Source of the DNA: an uncultured Elusimicrobia bacterium
GTDB lineage: Bacteria; Elusimicrobiota; Elusimicrobia; UBA1565; UBA9628
Reading direction: 5' to 3'
Assembly: GCA_903881545.1 (NCBI GenBank)
Contig: CAIRTQ010000098.1
Location: 1 to 38,139 of the forward strand
DNA: 38,139 nucleotides
The notes under the pieces were generated by a model that saw only the letters and a list, made by a program, of their open reading frames with translations, was not told where the DNA came from and ran no database searches. Of the stretch, positions 31,830 to 38,139 are shown piece after piece. Position numbers and translations under genes: made by a program. The stretch's first letter is position 1. Each line of letters opens with the position of its first letter.

Positions 31830-33536
31830 ATGAAGAAGTGGTCATTGCAGCCTGATCCCAGCCCTCGAGATCCGGACCGGCATATCCTGCTGGTCCAGGC
31901 GGAGATGGCGCATGTCAATCGGATCATAAAGAAGTTCGGGGCCACGTGCGGCCGGCCCCTCCGGATCCAGGACCCGGAGGGTTTTAATTTCAGCATCCGC
32001 TTGCATCATCTCACTCCCCTGGGACTGGACCAGGTATCCCGGTTCTTGAAGGAGATGGCTCCGGACGCCCGGGCAGATGAGCGCGACGCGACCGCGGCCG
32101 CGCCCCTGGCGGCGCCGCCCGGCGCCGCCGCGACCGAGCTCCCGCCGAGTCAGGCGCCCGTCCCGGATATCGCCATCCCCCCTTTGACGGGCCCCTTCGT
32201 GGAGGCTCCCGCGCCGAGCGCGCCGCCCGCGCTTGAAGTCCCGCGCCCGCCCACCATTCCGCCGGTGCTGTTCGCCCCGATACCGGCGGCCGTGGTCCCT
32301 CCGCCAGCAGTCCCTGCGGCCCGGCCTTTGTGGGGGGTGCAGTCGCCTCTCGACCCCGGGCTCAATTTTGACACTTTTTCGGTCGGGGCCTACAACCGTT
32401 TCGCGCATGCGGCCGCCACCTCCGTGGTGGGCTCGCCCGGGACCATGTACAATCCCCTCTTTATTTACGGCAGTCCCGCGGTGGGAAAGACCCATGTGCT
32501 TCACGCCATCGCAGCGGTGCTCATGAAGGGTTGGGAAGAAGGCGCCGTGGTCATGACCACGGGCGCCGGTCTTGCCGCCGCGGCGAACGCGGCCCTGGCC
32601 GCGGGGCAGATCGCGCAGATCGAGGAGCGTTTGGCCGGGGCCAAGGCGCTCCTGGTGGATGATGTGCATCTCATGGCTATATCGGAAAAGAATCAGGCGT
32701 TCCTGGCCAAGATATTCCAGGATTGCTTCGCGCGCAACGCGCAAGTTGTCCTTACCTCGGTCTATCCGCCGCGGGCCATGGGCGCCATGGAAGACGCGCT
32801 TAAGATCTCCTTGGCCAAAGGCTGGGCGGTGGACATGAAGGTGCCCAACCCCCAGATCCAGGTGGACATGATCCATGCCTGCGCGGAGCGCCAGGGATTC
32901 GGGATCGGCGGCGTCGAGGTCAAAAAGCTGCACGAAAAGTTGGGGCCGAATTATGGGGAATTTCCGCATCTGCTGGCCCGCTGGCAGGCCCTGGCCGGAC
33001 TGTACCAAGCCAAGGGGGCTTCGCCGGGCGCCGATGAGATGGTGGCCGACCTGCTGGCCCCGGGCGCCCGGGCGTGCCAGGGCGAGGTCCCGAGCGCCGC
33101 GGACCTAGCGGAGGTCCAGAATTTCGCTTTGCCGGCGCCCGGCCCCGACGCGCGCAATTTGGTTTTGTTCTGCCCGCGCGGCCAGGACGCCATGGTGTCT
33201 TGGATGGCGGCGTGTTTCCACCGCGTCGGGACGGAATTCGGCGCGTCCGGCACGTACCGGGTGGTCCTTTGCGAGTCCTACGACACGGAGCAGCCTTTGG
33301 GGACGCCGTTCCAGATCGGAGAGTCTTGCCAGCGGGTCGGCGCGCAGGCGGCGCTGGTCCTAGGCCCTCCGAGCGAATCCAAGCTGGCCGCCCGTGAGGC
33401 GGAGTTCGCCCATGCCGTGAGCCACATCCTCGAGACCTTCGGCGTGGCGACGGGCTGGATCCCCTTCGGCGAGGCTTCTGTCACGAGGCCGTTCTTGGCG
33501 GCGCATTTGGATTTCATCGCCTTCCCGCGCGCGTAA
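31830..33536 (+). CDS. DnaA-like AAA+ ATPase without a DNA-binding domain
   Basis: 568 residues. About 1-78 is a small domain of unknown type, about 85-165 a Pro/Ala-rich linker, and about 172-410 an AAA+ domain strikingly like DnaA: LDPGLNFDTFSVGAYNRFAH, then Walker A GSPAVGKT (214-221) and Walker B LLVDDVH (274-280). The DnaA C-terminal helix-turn-helix is missing. In its place is a ~140-residue domain not recognised (LVLFCPRGQDAMVSWMAACF to the end). It is not the replication initiator. It starts 28 bases after the BMC cargo gene, so it may share the transcript. The start is uncertain because no ribosome site is clear. Confidence 0.8.
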   Translation: MKKWSLQPDPSPRDPDRHILLVQAEMAHVNRIIKKFGATCGRPLRIQDPEGFNFSIRLHHLTPLGLDQVSRFLKEMAPDARADERDATAAAPLAAPPGAAATELPPSQAPVPDIAIPPLTGPFVEAPAPSAPPALEVPRPPTIPPVLFAPIPAAVVPPPAVPAARPLWGVQSPLDPGLNFDTFSVGAYNRFAHAAATSVVGSPGTMYNPLFIYGSPAVGKTHVLHAIAAVLMKGWEEGAVVMTTGAGLAAAANAALAAGQIAQIEERLAGAKALLVDDVHLMAISEKNQAFLAKIFQDCFARNAQVVLTSVYPPRAMGAMEDALKISLAKGWAVDMKVPNPQIQVDMIHACAERQGFGIGGVEVKKLHEKLGPNYGEFPHLLARWQALAGLYQAKGASPGADEMVADLLAPGARACQGEVPSAADLAEVQNFALPAPGPDARNLVLFCPRGQDAMVSWMAACFHRVGTEFGASGTYRVVLCESYDTEQPLGTPFQIGESCQRVGAQAALVLGPPSESKLAAREAEFAHAVSHILETFGVATGWIPFGEASVTRPFLAAHLDFIAFPRA

Positions 33537-33539
33537 GCT

Positions 33540-33556
33540 CGCGGGCGGAGCCCGCG
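33540..33556 (+). terminator. Possible weak terminator after the DnaA-like gene
   Basis: CGCGGGC (33540-33546) pairs with GCCCGCG (33550-33556) around GGA, 4 bases after the stop. A T-run is lacking, so it may be a processing hairpin or a factor-dependent terminator. Confidence 0.35.
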
Positions 33557-33578
33557 CCGGGACCGCCTCCGCTTTGTG

Positions 33579-33584
33579 TATAAT
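33579..33584 (+). promoter_or_regulatory. -10 box of tyrS, nearly leaderless
   Basis: TATAAT at 33579-33584 lies 9 bases before the tyrS ATG. No -35 match is visible at 16-18 bases. If used, the mRNA would begin within a few bases of the start codon. Confidence 0.45.
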
Positions 33585-33593
33585 CAGCAGGCC

Positions 33594-34868
33594 ATGAAAA
33601 CCTCGGTCTATCGTGAATTGGAATGGCGCGGCTTCATCAAGCAGAAGACGAGCCCCGCCGTGGAAGCGCTGCTCGACAACGAACGCGTGAAGTGCTACGC
33701 CGGCTTCGACCCGACCGCGCGCAGCCTCCAGGTGGGCAACCTCGTGCCCCTCATGGCCCTCTCTCATCTGCAGCGGGCCGGCCACACCCCCGTCATTCTC
33801 GTGGGCGGAGCCACGGGCATGATCGGAGACCCCAGCGGGCGTTCCACGGAGCGCTCCTTGCTCACCCCGGAAGTCCTGCGCGACAACCTTCAGCTCGTGC
33901 GCGCGCAGCTGGAGCGCTTCTGCCGCTTCGATGGAGACAATGCCGCCATCCTGGTCAACAACGCGGATTGGACCGCGAAGTTCTCGTATCTGGACTTCCT
34001 GCGCGAGGTGGGCAAGCACATCACGGTCAAGGATATGCTGGAAAAGGACTCCGCCAAGAGGCGCCTGGAGCGCGAGCAGTCCCTCTCCTACACCGAATTC
34101 TCCTACATGATCCTCCAGGCGCATGATTTCCTGCACCTTTTCGACGAACTGGGCTGCCGCCTCCAGGTCGGCGGCGACGACCAATGGGGTAACATCACCT
34201 TGGGCATGGACCTCATCCGCAAGATGCGCGGCCAGGAGGCCCATGGCCTGACCTTCCCGCTGCTGACCACGGCCTCGGGAGAGAAGCTCGGCAAGAGCGT
34301 GACCGGAGCGAACCTCTGGCTTGACGGCAAGCTCACCAGCCCCTACCAGTTCTATCAGTATTTCTTCAACGCCAGCGACAAGGACGTGGTCGCTTATCTA
34401 AAGCTCTTCACTTACCTGGGCCAGAAGGATATCCTGGCTCTGGAACAGGCGACCCAGGCGCATCCCGAGGAGCGCCAGGCCCAGAAGCGGCTGGCTCGCG
34501 AGCTCACGGCCTTGGTGCATGGAGAGGCCGCGGCCGATGGCGTGGCCAAGGCATCCCAGGTCGTGTTCAGCGAGGGCATCCGGGATATCCCGGAGGAGCT
34601 GTTCCGCGAGGTCTTCGCGGATGTGCGCACCTCGACCTTGCCGGCCGGCGACCTTGCGGCGGGGCTGGCCCCGGTGGATGCCATGGTCAAGGCGGGCTTG
34701 GCCAAGAGCCGCAACGAGGCGCGCCGCCTCGTCGAGCAGGGCGGGGTCTACCTGAACAACCGCAAGGCGGCCCTCGACGAGAAGATTACCGCGGACCGGC
34801 TCCTCTTCGGCCGCTGGCTCTTGCTGCGCAAGGGCCGCAAAGAGACCTGCCTGCTCCGTTTCGAGTAA
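33594..34868 (+). CDS. tyrS: Tyrosyl-tRNA synthetase
   Basis: From the ATG at 33594, 424 residues; a GTG at 33576 would overlap the -10 box. GFDPTARSLQVGNLVPL is the class I signature region, with QVGN in place of the usual HIGH or HVGH. GEKLGKSVTG is the KMSKS equivalent. QVGGDDQWGNI is the typical TyrRS block, and the C-terminus has an S4 RNA-binding domain (AKSRNEARRLVEQGGVYLN). Its end faces the malic enzyme gene across only 9 bases. Confidence 0.95.
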   Translation: MKTSVYRELEWRGFIKQKTSPAVEALLDNERVKCYAGFDPTARSLQVGNLVPLMALSHLQRAGHTPVILVGGATGMIGDPSGRSTERSLLTPEVLRDNLQLVRAQLERFCRFDGDNAAILVNNADWTAKFSYLDFLREVGKHITVKDMLEKDSAKRRLEREQSLSYTEFSYMILQAHDFLHLFDELGCRLQVGGDDQWGNITLGMDLIRKMRGQEAHGLTFPLLTTASGEKLGKSVTGANLWLDGKLTSPYQFYQYFFNASDKDVVAYLKLFTYLGQKDILALEQATQAHPEERQAQKRLARELTALVHGEAAADGVAKASQVVFSEGIRDIPEELFREVFADVRTSTLPAGDLAAGLAPVDAMVKAGLAKSRNEARRLVEQGGVYLNNRKAALDEKITADRLLFGRWLLLRKGRKETCLLRFE

Positions 34869-34877
34869 GGCCCCGGC

Positions 34878-36260
34878 TTACTTGGGCGCGTCGGCGATGA
34901 TGCCGGCCTTCATCTTGAGCTGCGTTTCCTTGCGGGCCCGCGCGATGGTCTCGGAGGCGAGCTTGAAGAGCTGGTCGCGTGTCATGGGGTGCCGCGCGAT
35001 GCCTTGCTCGATGGCCTTCATGCCCACGGCCACGGCCACGCGGGCGTAGATATCTGGCTCGTCCATCTTGGGGATGATGTTGTCGTCGCTCAAGCCCTTG
35101 ACCTCGGCGCACTTGACCAGCTCTTCTGCGGCCGCGATGCACATCTCGTTGGTGATGGTCTTGGCGCGCACGTCCAAGGTGCCGCGGAAGATGCCGGGGA
35201 AGCCCAGGGAGTTGTTGACCTGGTTGGGGAAGTCCGAGCGGCCCGTGCCCACGATGCGCGCGCCCATCTCGCGCGCGTCCCAGGGCCACATCTCCGGGAC
35301 GGGGTTGGCGGTCAGGAAGCAGATGGCGTCTTTGTTCATGCCGCTGATGACTTCCTTCTTGATGGTGTCCGGGCCCGGGGTGGACGCCGCGGAGAGCACG
35401 TCCGCGCCCTTGAGCGCGTCGGCCACGGTGCCGCGCACATCGCCCGCGTTGGTGTACTGGCACATGTGCCACTTTTCCTTATGGTTCTGCAGGTCCGCGC
35501 GGCCCTTGTGCAGGGTGCCCTTGGAGTCGACGTATATGAGGTTGCCCGGCTTGGCCCCGGCCGCCATGTAGAGGGTGCCGATGCGGATGTTGGCCGCGCC
35601 CGCGCCGAAGAGCACGATCTTCACGTCCTGGATGCGCTTGCCCACGACCTTCAGCGCGCCCAGGAGTCCGGCCAGGCTGACCGTGGCCGTGCCCTGCTGG
35701 TCGTCGTGCCAGACCGGGATGTTGCAGCGCTTGCGCAGCTCATCAAGGATGTAGAAGCATTTGGGCTGGGAGATGTCCTCCAGGTTGATCCCGCCGAAGC
35801 AGGGCTGTAGGATCTCGACCGTGCGGATGATCTCGTCGGGGTCCTTGGTGTCGAGGCAGATGGGGAAGGCGTCCACTCCGCCCAGGTACTTGAAGAGAAG
35901 CCCCTTGCCCTCCATGACCGGGATGGAGGCCAAGGCGCCGATGTCGCCCAGGCCCAGGACGCGCGTGCCGTCCGAGACCACGGCCACCATGTTGGCCTTG
36001 TTGGTGTGCTCGTAGACCGTCTCGGGGTTCTTGGCGATATCCTTGCAGGGGGCGGCCACGCCGGGGGAGTACCAGATGGCGAAATCGTTGAAATCGCGCA
36101 CGCAGCATTTGGGGGAGACCTCGATCTTCCCGCGGTAGAACGGGTGGAGCTTCATGGCATCTTCGCTCGGCTTCTGCGCCTTGGCGATGAGCTCTGCCTT
36201 GGTGAGCTGCGGGCCCGCGGCATTGCTGGAGTTTCCATTCTTGGCGGATGCGGTCGGCAT
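34878..36260 (-). CDS. Malic enzyme (NAD(P)-dependent)
   Basis: 460 residues. DFAIWYSPGVAAPCKDIA, VSDGTRVLGLGDIGALASIPVMEGK, the metal-binding FGGINLEDI and WHDDQQGTA, and the Rossmann motif FGAGAANIRIG match bacterial malic enzymes. It decarboxylates malate to pyruvate with reduction of NAD(P)+. It lacks the phosphotransacetylase-like domain of the long MaeB type. GGGGGA precedes the ATG. Cofactor preference cannot be decided by eye. Confidence 0.95.
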   Translation of the reverse strand: MPTASAKNGNSSNAAGPQLTKAELIAKAQKPSEDAMKLHPFYRGKIEVSPKCCVRDFNDFAIWYSPGVAAPCKDIAKNPETVYEHTNKANMVAVVSDGTRVLGLGDIGALASIPVMEGKGLLFKYLGGVDAFPICLDTKDPDEIIRTVEILQPCFGGINLEDISQPKCFYILDELRKRCNIPVWHDDQQGTATVSLAGLLGALKVVGKRIQDVKIVLFGAGAANIRIGTLYMAAGAKPGNLIYVDSKGTLHKGRADLQNHKEKWHMCQYTNAGDVRGTVADALKGADVLSAASTPGPDTIKKEVISGMNKDAICFLTANPVPEMWPWDAREMGARIVGTGRSDFPNQVNNSLGFPGIFRGTLDVRAKTITNEMCIAAAEELVKCAEVKGLSDDNIIPKMDEPDIYARVAVAVGMKAIEQGIARHPMTRDQLFKLASETIARARKETQLKMKAGIIADAPK

Positions 36261-36303
36261 GACGGTCCCCCTTGCGGCGTGAGTGTCAGCGGCGGAAACG
36301 GAT

Positions 36304-36600
36304 CTAGGAGCCCAGCGCGTGCAGCAGGCCGTCTTGGACCAGCTGCTCCACCAGGGACTCCATGTGCTTATGCAACACGGACGGATCGATGTCGTATTGT
36401 CGGCAGACGATTTCCTTGACGTGGTCCACCGAATGCCCGGCCCCCAGGCTCTCCCAGATCAAGGCGCCGGTCTCGCTGAGGGAGTAGTAGTCGCTCGTGT
36501 TGAGGTCGAGGATGACGGATTCCTGCTCCACCCGGCGCCAGGCGATATGGTCCGCGTGCTTGAATTTCTGCTTGCCTTGGAGTTTCATCGAGTACGGCAT
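36304..36600 (-). CDS. PqqD-family peptide-recognition protein
   Basis: 98 residues from the ATG at 36600; an ATG at 36588 is also possible, and the longer frame upstream is not supported. ILDLNTSDYYSLSETGALIWESL and VKEIVCRQYDIDPSVLHKHMESLVEQL match PqqD, whose winged-helix fold recognises leader peptides of RiPPs. No radical SAM or peptide-modifying gene lies beside it; the nearest are over 25 kb away in a different operon. It may be a stand-alone recognition domain, as is common for PqqD-like proteins next to cell-surface genes. Confidence 0.85.
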   Translation of the reverse strand: MPYSMKLQGKQKFKHADHIAWRRVEQESVILDLNTSDYYSLSETGALIWESLGAGHSVDHVKEIVCRQYDIDPSVLHKHMESLVEQLVQDGLLHALGS

Positions 36601-36602
36601 AC

Positions 36603-36631
36603 ATTTTATTAGATGCCAGGAATCAAGTAAA
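36603..36631 (-). promoter_or_regulatory. Promoter of the PqqD-like gene
   Basis: On the minus strand TTTACT (36631-36626) and TAAAAT (36608-36603) are 17 bases apart. Transcription would begin near 36596, which would suit the ATG at 36588 better than that at 36600. Confidence 0.5.
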
Positions 36632-36690
36632 GCGTTTATTCCGGCGCCCAACAAGGTCCGCGTCCCAAAGCGTGGCCGCCGCTCGGGGTT

Positions 36691-36699
36691 TGCTATACT
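36691..36699 (+). promoter_or_regulatory. Extended -10 promoter for the small peptide and GT-C genes
   Basis: TGCTATACT (36691-36699) is an extended -10 element (TGnTATACT). No clear -35 is seen, as often with extended -10 promoters. It would give a leader of about 80 bases before the ATG at 36784. Confidence 0.55.
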
Positions 36700-36783
36700 C
36701 GCAGTCGTCGTTCCTGCATTCTTGTTCGTCCGCGGCCAGGTGGGCCGTCGGACCTGCGACTTTCGGATCAAGGGGAATGCGCT

Positions 36784-36909
36784 ATGCGGAACTTGAGGCT
36801 TCTTGCGGTGTCGTGTGCGGTCGTGTCTGCCAGCCTGAGCGTTCCGGGGCTGCCTTCGGGCCAGGCCTTGGTCAAGGGCTTGCCGATTATGGTCTCGGTT
36901 GGATGCTAG
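36784..36909 (+). CDS. Tiny exported peptide, 41 residues
   Basis: AAGGGG (36770-36775) sits 8 bases before the ATG. The product has a basic N-terminus, a hydrophobic core (LLAVSCAVVSASLSV) and a possible signal-peptidase site near SGQA. That would leave a 13-residue peptide, LVKGLPIMVSVGC, ending in cysteine. Its stop overlaps the next gene's start by 7 bases. It could be a signalling or surface peptide, a translational leader for the next gene, or a remnant of a truncated larger protein. Confidence 0.5.
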   Translation: MRNLRLLAVSCAVVSASLSVPGLPSGQALVKGLPIMVSVGC

Positions 36910-38139
36910 ACACCCCTTCCACCACGCTGCTCACAAGAATGGGAATCCGGAGGGATACCTTCGATCGTCTGTTCCCATATCTTCTGCTCGCCATTACCCT
37001 GGCCGTGCTTATCCCGGTCTTGGAGTCGGGAATTTCTCAACCCATAAGAAATGACGGCTACCTGTCTATGGGCCTAAGCATAATGGATTGGGGGCGGTTC
37101 CTTAGCCGCTTGAGAAGCGATCCGCACCCGATCCTTTACTATCTCGTGCTGCGCGTGCCCGCCTTGTTTGGTCATTCCAATTTGGCTTGGCGCTCCGTTT
37201 CCATCATCCCCGGCATGGCGGGCGTCTATTTGCTCGGCCTTATCGCGGCAAGACTGTGCAAGAGCAAGGCTATCGCCCTGCTGGCCGCGGCAGCCTACGG
37301 CTTTTCCGCGACGATGAGGGAAATCTTCATTGATGTCCGGTCCTACCCGCTTGCTCTTTTCTTCGTCCTTGCCGCCTTCTATTGCTTCGTCGATTCCCTG
37401 GCTGGCGATGCCCGGAGGAACCGTTCCCTGGTATGGTTTGGGATACTCACCAGCTTGGCGGTCGCCAGCGAATACTACTCCATTCTGTTCTTCCTGGCCT
37501 GTGTTGGCGCTTTGGCCCTGCTCGGGGCGGCGCACCCGCTGTTGCGTGGGCGCGCCCTGGCGTGGACACGCCGCAACTGGCGCGTGTGGATAACGGCTTT
37601 TGGGCTGCCTGTGGCCGTCATTGCCTGCTTCTATGTGATGCACATGAAATACCAGATTGCCGTACAAGCCTCAAATTATCACCCCGGCTTCTATTGGAGC
37701 CCAGGCACATCGCGTATATCTTTCGTGCTGCGCAATCTGTGCGCGGATATGAATTATATGCTGCCCGGCGAGATGTCGTCGGCGGGCGTTGCGCTTGGGA
37801 TTCTTGCCGTGTTTGCGCCTCTGCTGTTGTATCTAGCGCTATTCCGGAAGCAATCTGAAGAGTCGCCCGCTTCCGGCCTCCCCAGCCTAGTGTCCCTTCT
37901 GCTCCTGGCGGAGTTGATTGGCCTTTCCCTGCTGCGGCTGTATCCGTTTGGTGGGTTTGCGCGGCAACAATCCATCTTGTTTCCATTTTTTACCTTGACA
38001 GCTTTTCTTCTCCTAGATAAAGTTATCGACTTCATGTCTGGTCGCCTTGCATGGCTACGGGTCGGCATCCTGGCTGTGGCGGGGGCTGGGATTGCCGTCA
38101 ACTACTCCTGTGCTCAAGTCGAGGGAGCTGTCTCCGCGC
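36903..38139 (+). CDS. GT-C membrane glycosyltransferase (GT39/ArnT-like), cut by the window edge
   Basis: An open frame from the ATG at 36903 runs to the window end without a stop, at least 412 residues. RNDGYLSMGLSIMDWG followed by DPHPILYYLVLRV and WRSVSIIPGMAGVYLLGL is the layout of GT-C enzymes, with an acidic residue in the first loop (N-D-G-Y) and HP before the second membrane segment. About ten hydrophobic segments follow, and REIFIDVRSYPLAL matches the family's R-Y element. It probably moves a sugar from a lipid carrier to a lipid, glycan or protein on the outer side of the membrane. It overlaps the tiny peptide gene and may be coupled to it. Confidence 0.85.
   Translation, partial: MLDTPSTTLLTRMGIRRDTFDRLFPYLLLAITLAVLIPVLESGISQPIRNDGYLSMGLSIMDWGRFLSRLRSDPHPILYYLVLRVPALFGHSNLAWRSVSIIPGMAGVYLLGLIAARLCKSKAIALLAAAAYGFSATMREIFIDVRSYPLALFFVLAAFYCFVDSLAGDARRNRSLVWFGILTSLAVASEYYSILFFLACVGALALLGAAHPLLRGRALAWTRRNWRVWITAFGLPVAVIACFYVMHMKYQIAVQASNYHPGFYWSPGTSRISFVLRNLCADMNYMLPGEMSSAGVALGILAVFAPLLLYLALFRKQSEESPASGLPSLVSLLLLAELIGLSLLRLYPFGGFARQQSILFPFFTLTAFLLLDKVIDFMSGRLAWLRVGILAVAGAGIAVNYSCAQVEGAVSA

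Noticed and set aside
31830-33536. The replication initiator dnaA and an origin
   Set aside because: The DNA-binding domain is absent and no cluster of DnaA boxes or AT-rich unwinding region is visible nearby.
2538-36600. A single RiPP pathway joining PqqD, TldD and the four radical SAM genes
   Set aside because: They sit in three separate operons, with TldD and PqqD on the opposite strand and up to 30 kb away, and no precursor peptide links them.
1-38139. CRISPR arrays, insertion sequences, integrase attachment sites, rRNA or tRNA genes
   Set aside because: No regularly spaced repeats, transposase-like proteins or recognisable RNA genes were found on reading both strands; a covariance-model search was not possible.

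Overview
The window is a GC-rich bacterial chromosome segment with tightly packed, often overlapping genes. Three things point to an uncultured, Elusimicrobiota-like bacterium: a divergent nitrogenase-like cluster crowded with radical SAM genes, a sugar-phosphate-type bacterial microcompartment (BMC) locus, and ordinary housekeeping genes (rplM-rpsI, tpiA, tyrS, malic enzyme). The phylum is inferred, partly from memory that groundwater Elusimicrobia carry a nitrogenase paralog beside radical SAM genes. No 16S rRNA or tRNA gene was seen to confirm it.

Layout. (1) 1-1518: possible 3' end of a gene, then an exported caspase-like protein on the minus strand. (2) 1730-14528, plus strand: ten genes joined by start/stop overlaps or direct abutment. 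They encode NifH1, radical SAM 1, NifD-like 1, NifK-like 1, radical SAM 2, radical SAM 3, an A24 prepilin-peptidase-like membrane protein, radical SAM 4, a one-chain NifH-NifD fusion, and NifK-like 2. (3) 14652-21730, minus strand: tldD-like, a secreted unknown, wecB, a family 9 glycosyltransferase, a Fic protein, then rplM-rpsI with a terminator. (4) 21802-23923, plus: a 5'-nucleotidase and a class B acid phosphatase homologue lacking its nucleophile. (5) 24019-31801, plus: tpiA followed by a BMC operon with pduL, two BMC-H, one BMC-T, three BMC-P, a CoA-acylating aldehyde dehydrogenase, an RpiB-like protein, deoxyribose-phosphate aldolase, a zinc ribbon, a small putative cargo protein and an embedded nucleotidyltransferase-like pair. 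A DnaA-like AAA+ protein follows. (6) 33594-38139: tyrS (plus), malic enzyme and a PqqD-like protein (minus), then a tiny exported peptide and a GT-C membrane protein running off the window (plus).

How the parts may work. The nitrogenase-like operon has two reductase sets (H1/D1/K1 and HD2/K2). Visible cysteines fit a simple bridging Fe-S cluster, and the FeMo-cofactor histidine is absent. No nifB, nifE or nifN is visible. With four radical SAM enzymes and a membrane aspartyl protease, the best reading is reductive chemistry on an unknown cofactor, tetrapyrrole or peptide-linked substrate, not N2 fixation. The BMC locus fits the sugar-phosphate-utilising type: the aldolase splits deoxyribose-5-phosphate to acetaldehyde and glyceraldehyde-3-phosphate, the dehydrogenase makes acetyl-CoA, PduL makes acetyl-phosphate, and TpiA handles the triose. 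The upstream 5'-nucleotidase suggests, by inference only, that scavenged DNA feeds this compartment.

The most unusual items are the whole nitrogenase-like/radical SAM operon, the NifH-NifD fusion, the A24 peptidase inside it, the RpiB-like protein lacking known catalytic residues, the hairpin-spaced ribosome site before a BMC-P gene, and the DnaA-like protein after the BMC operon. All assignments come from reading motifs by eye; no database search or structure prediction was possible.
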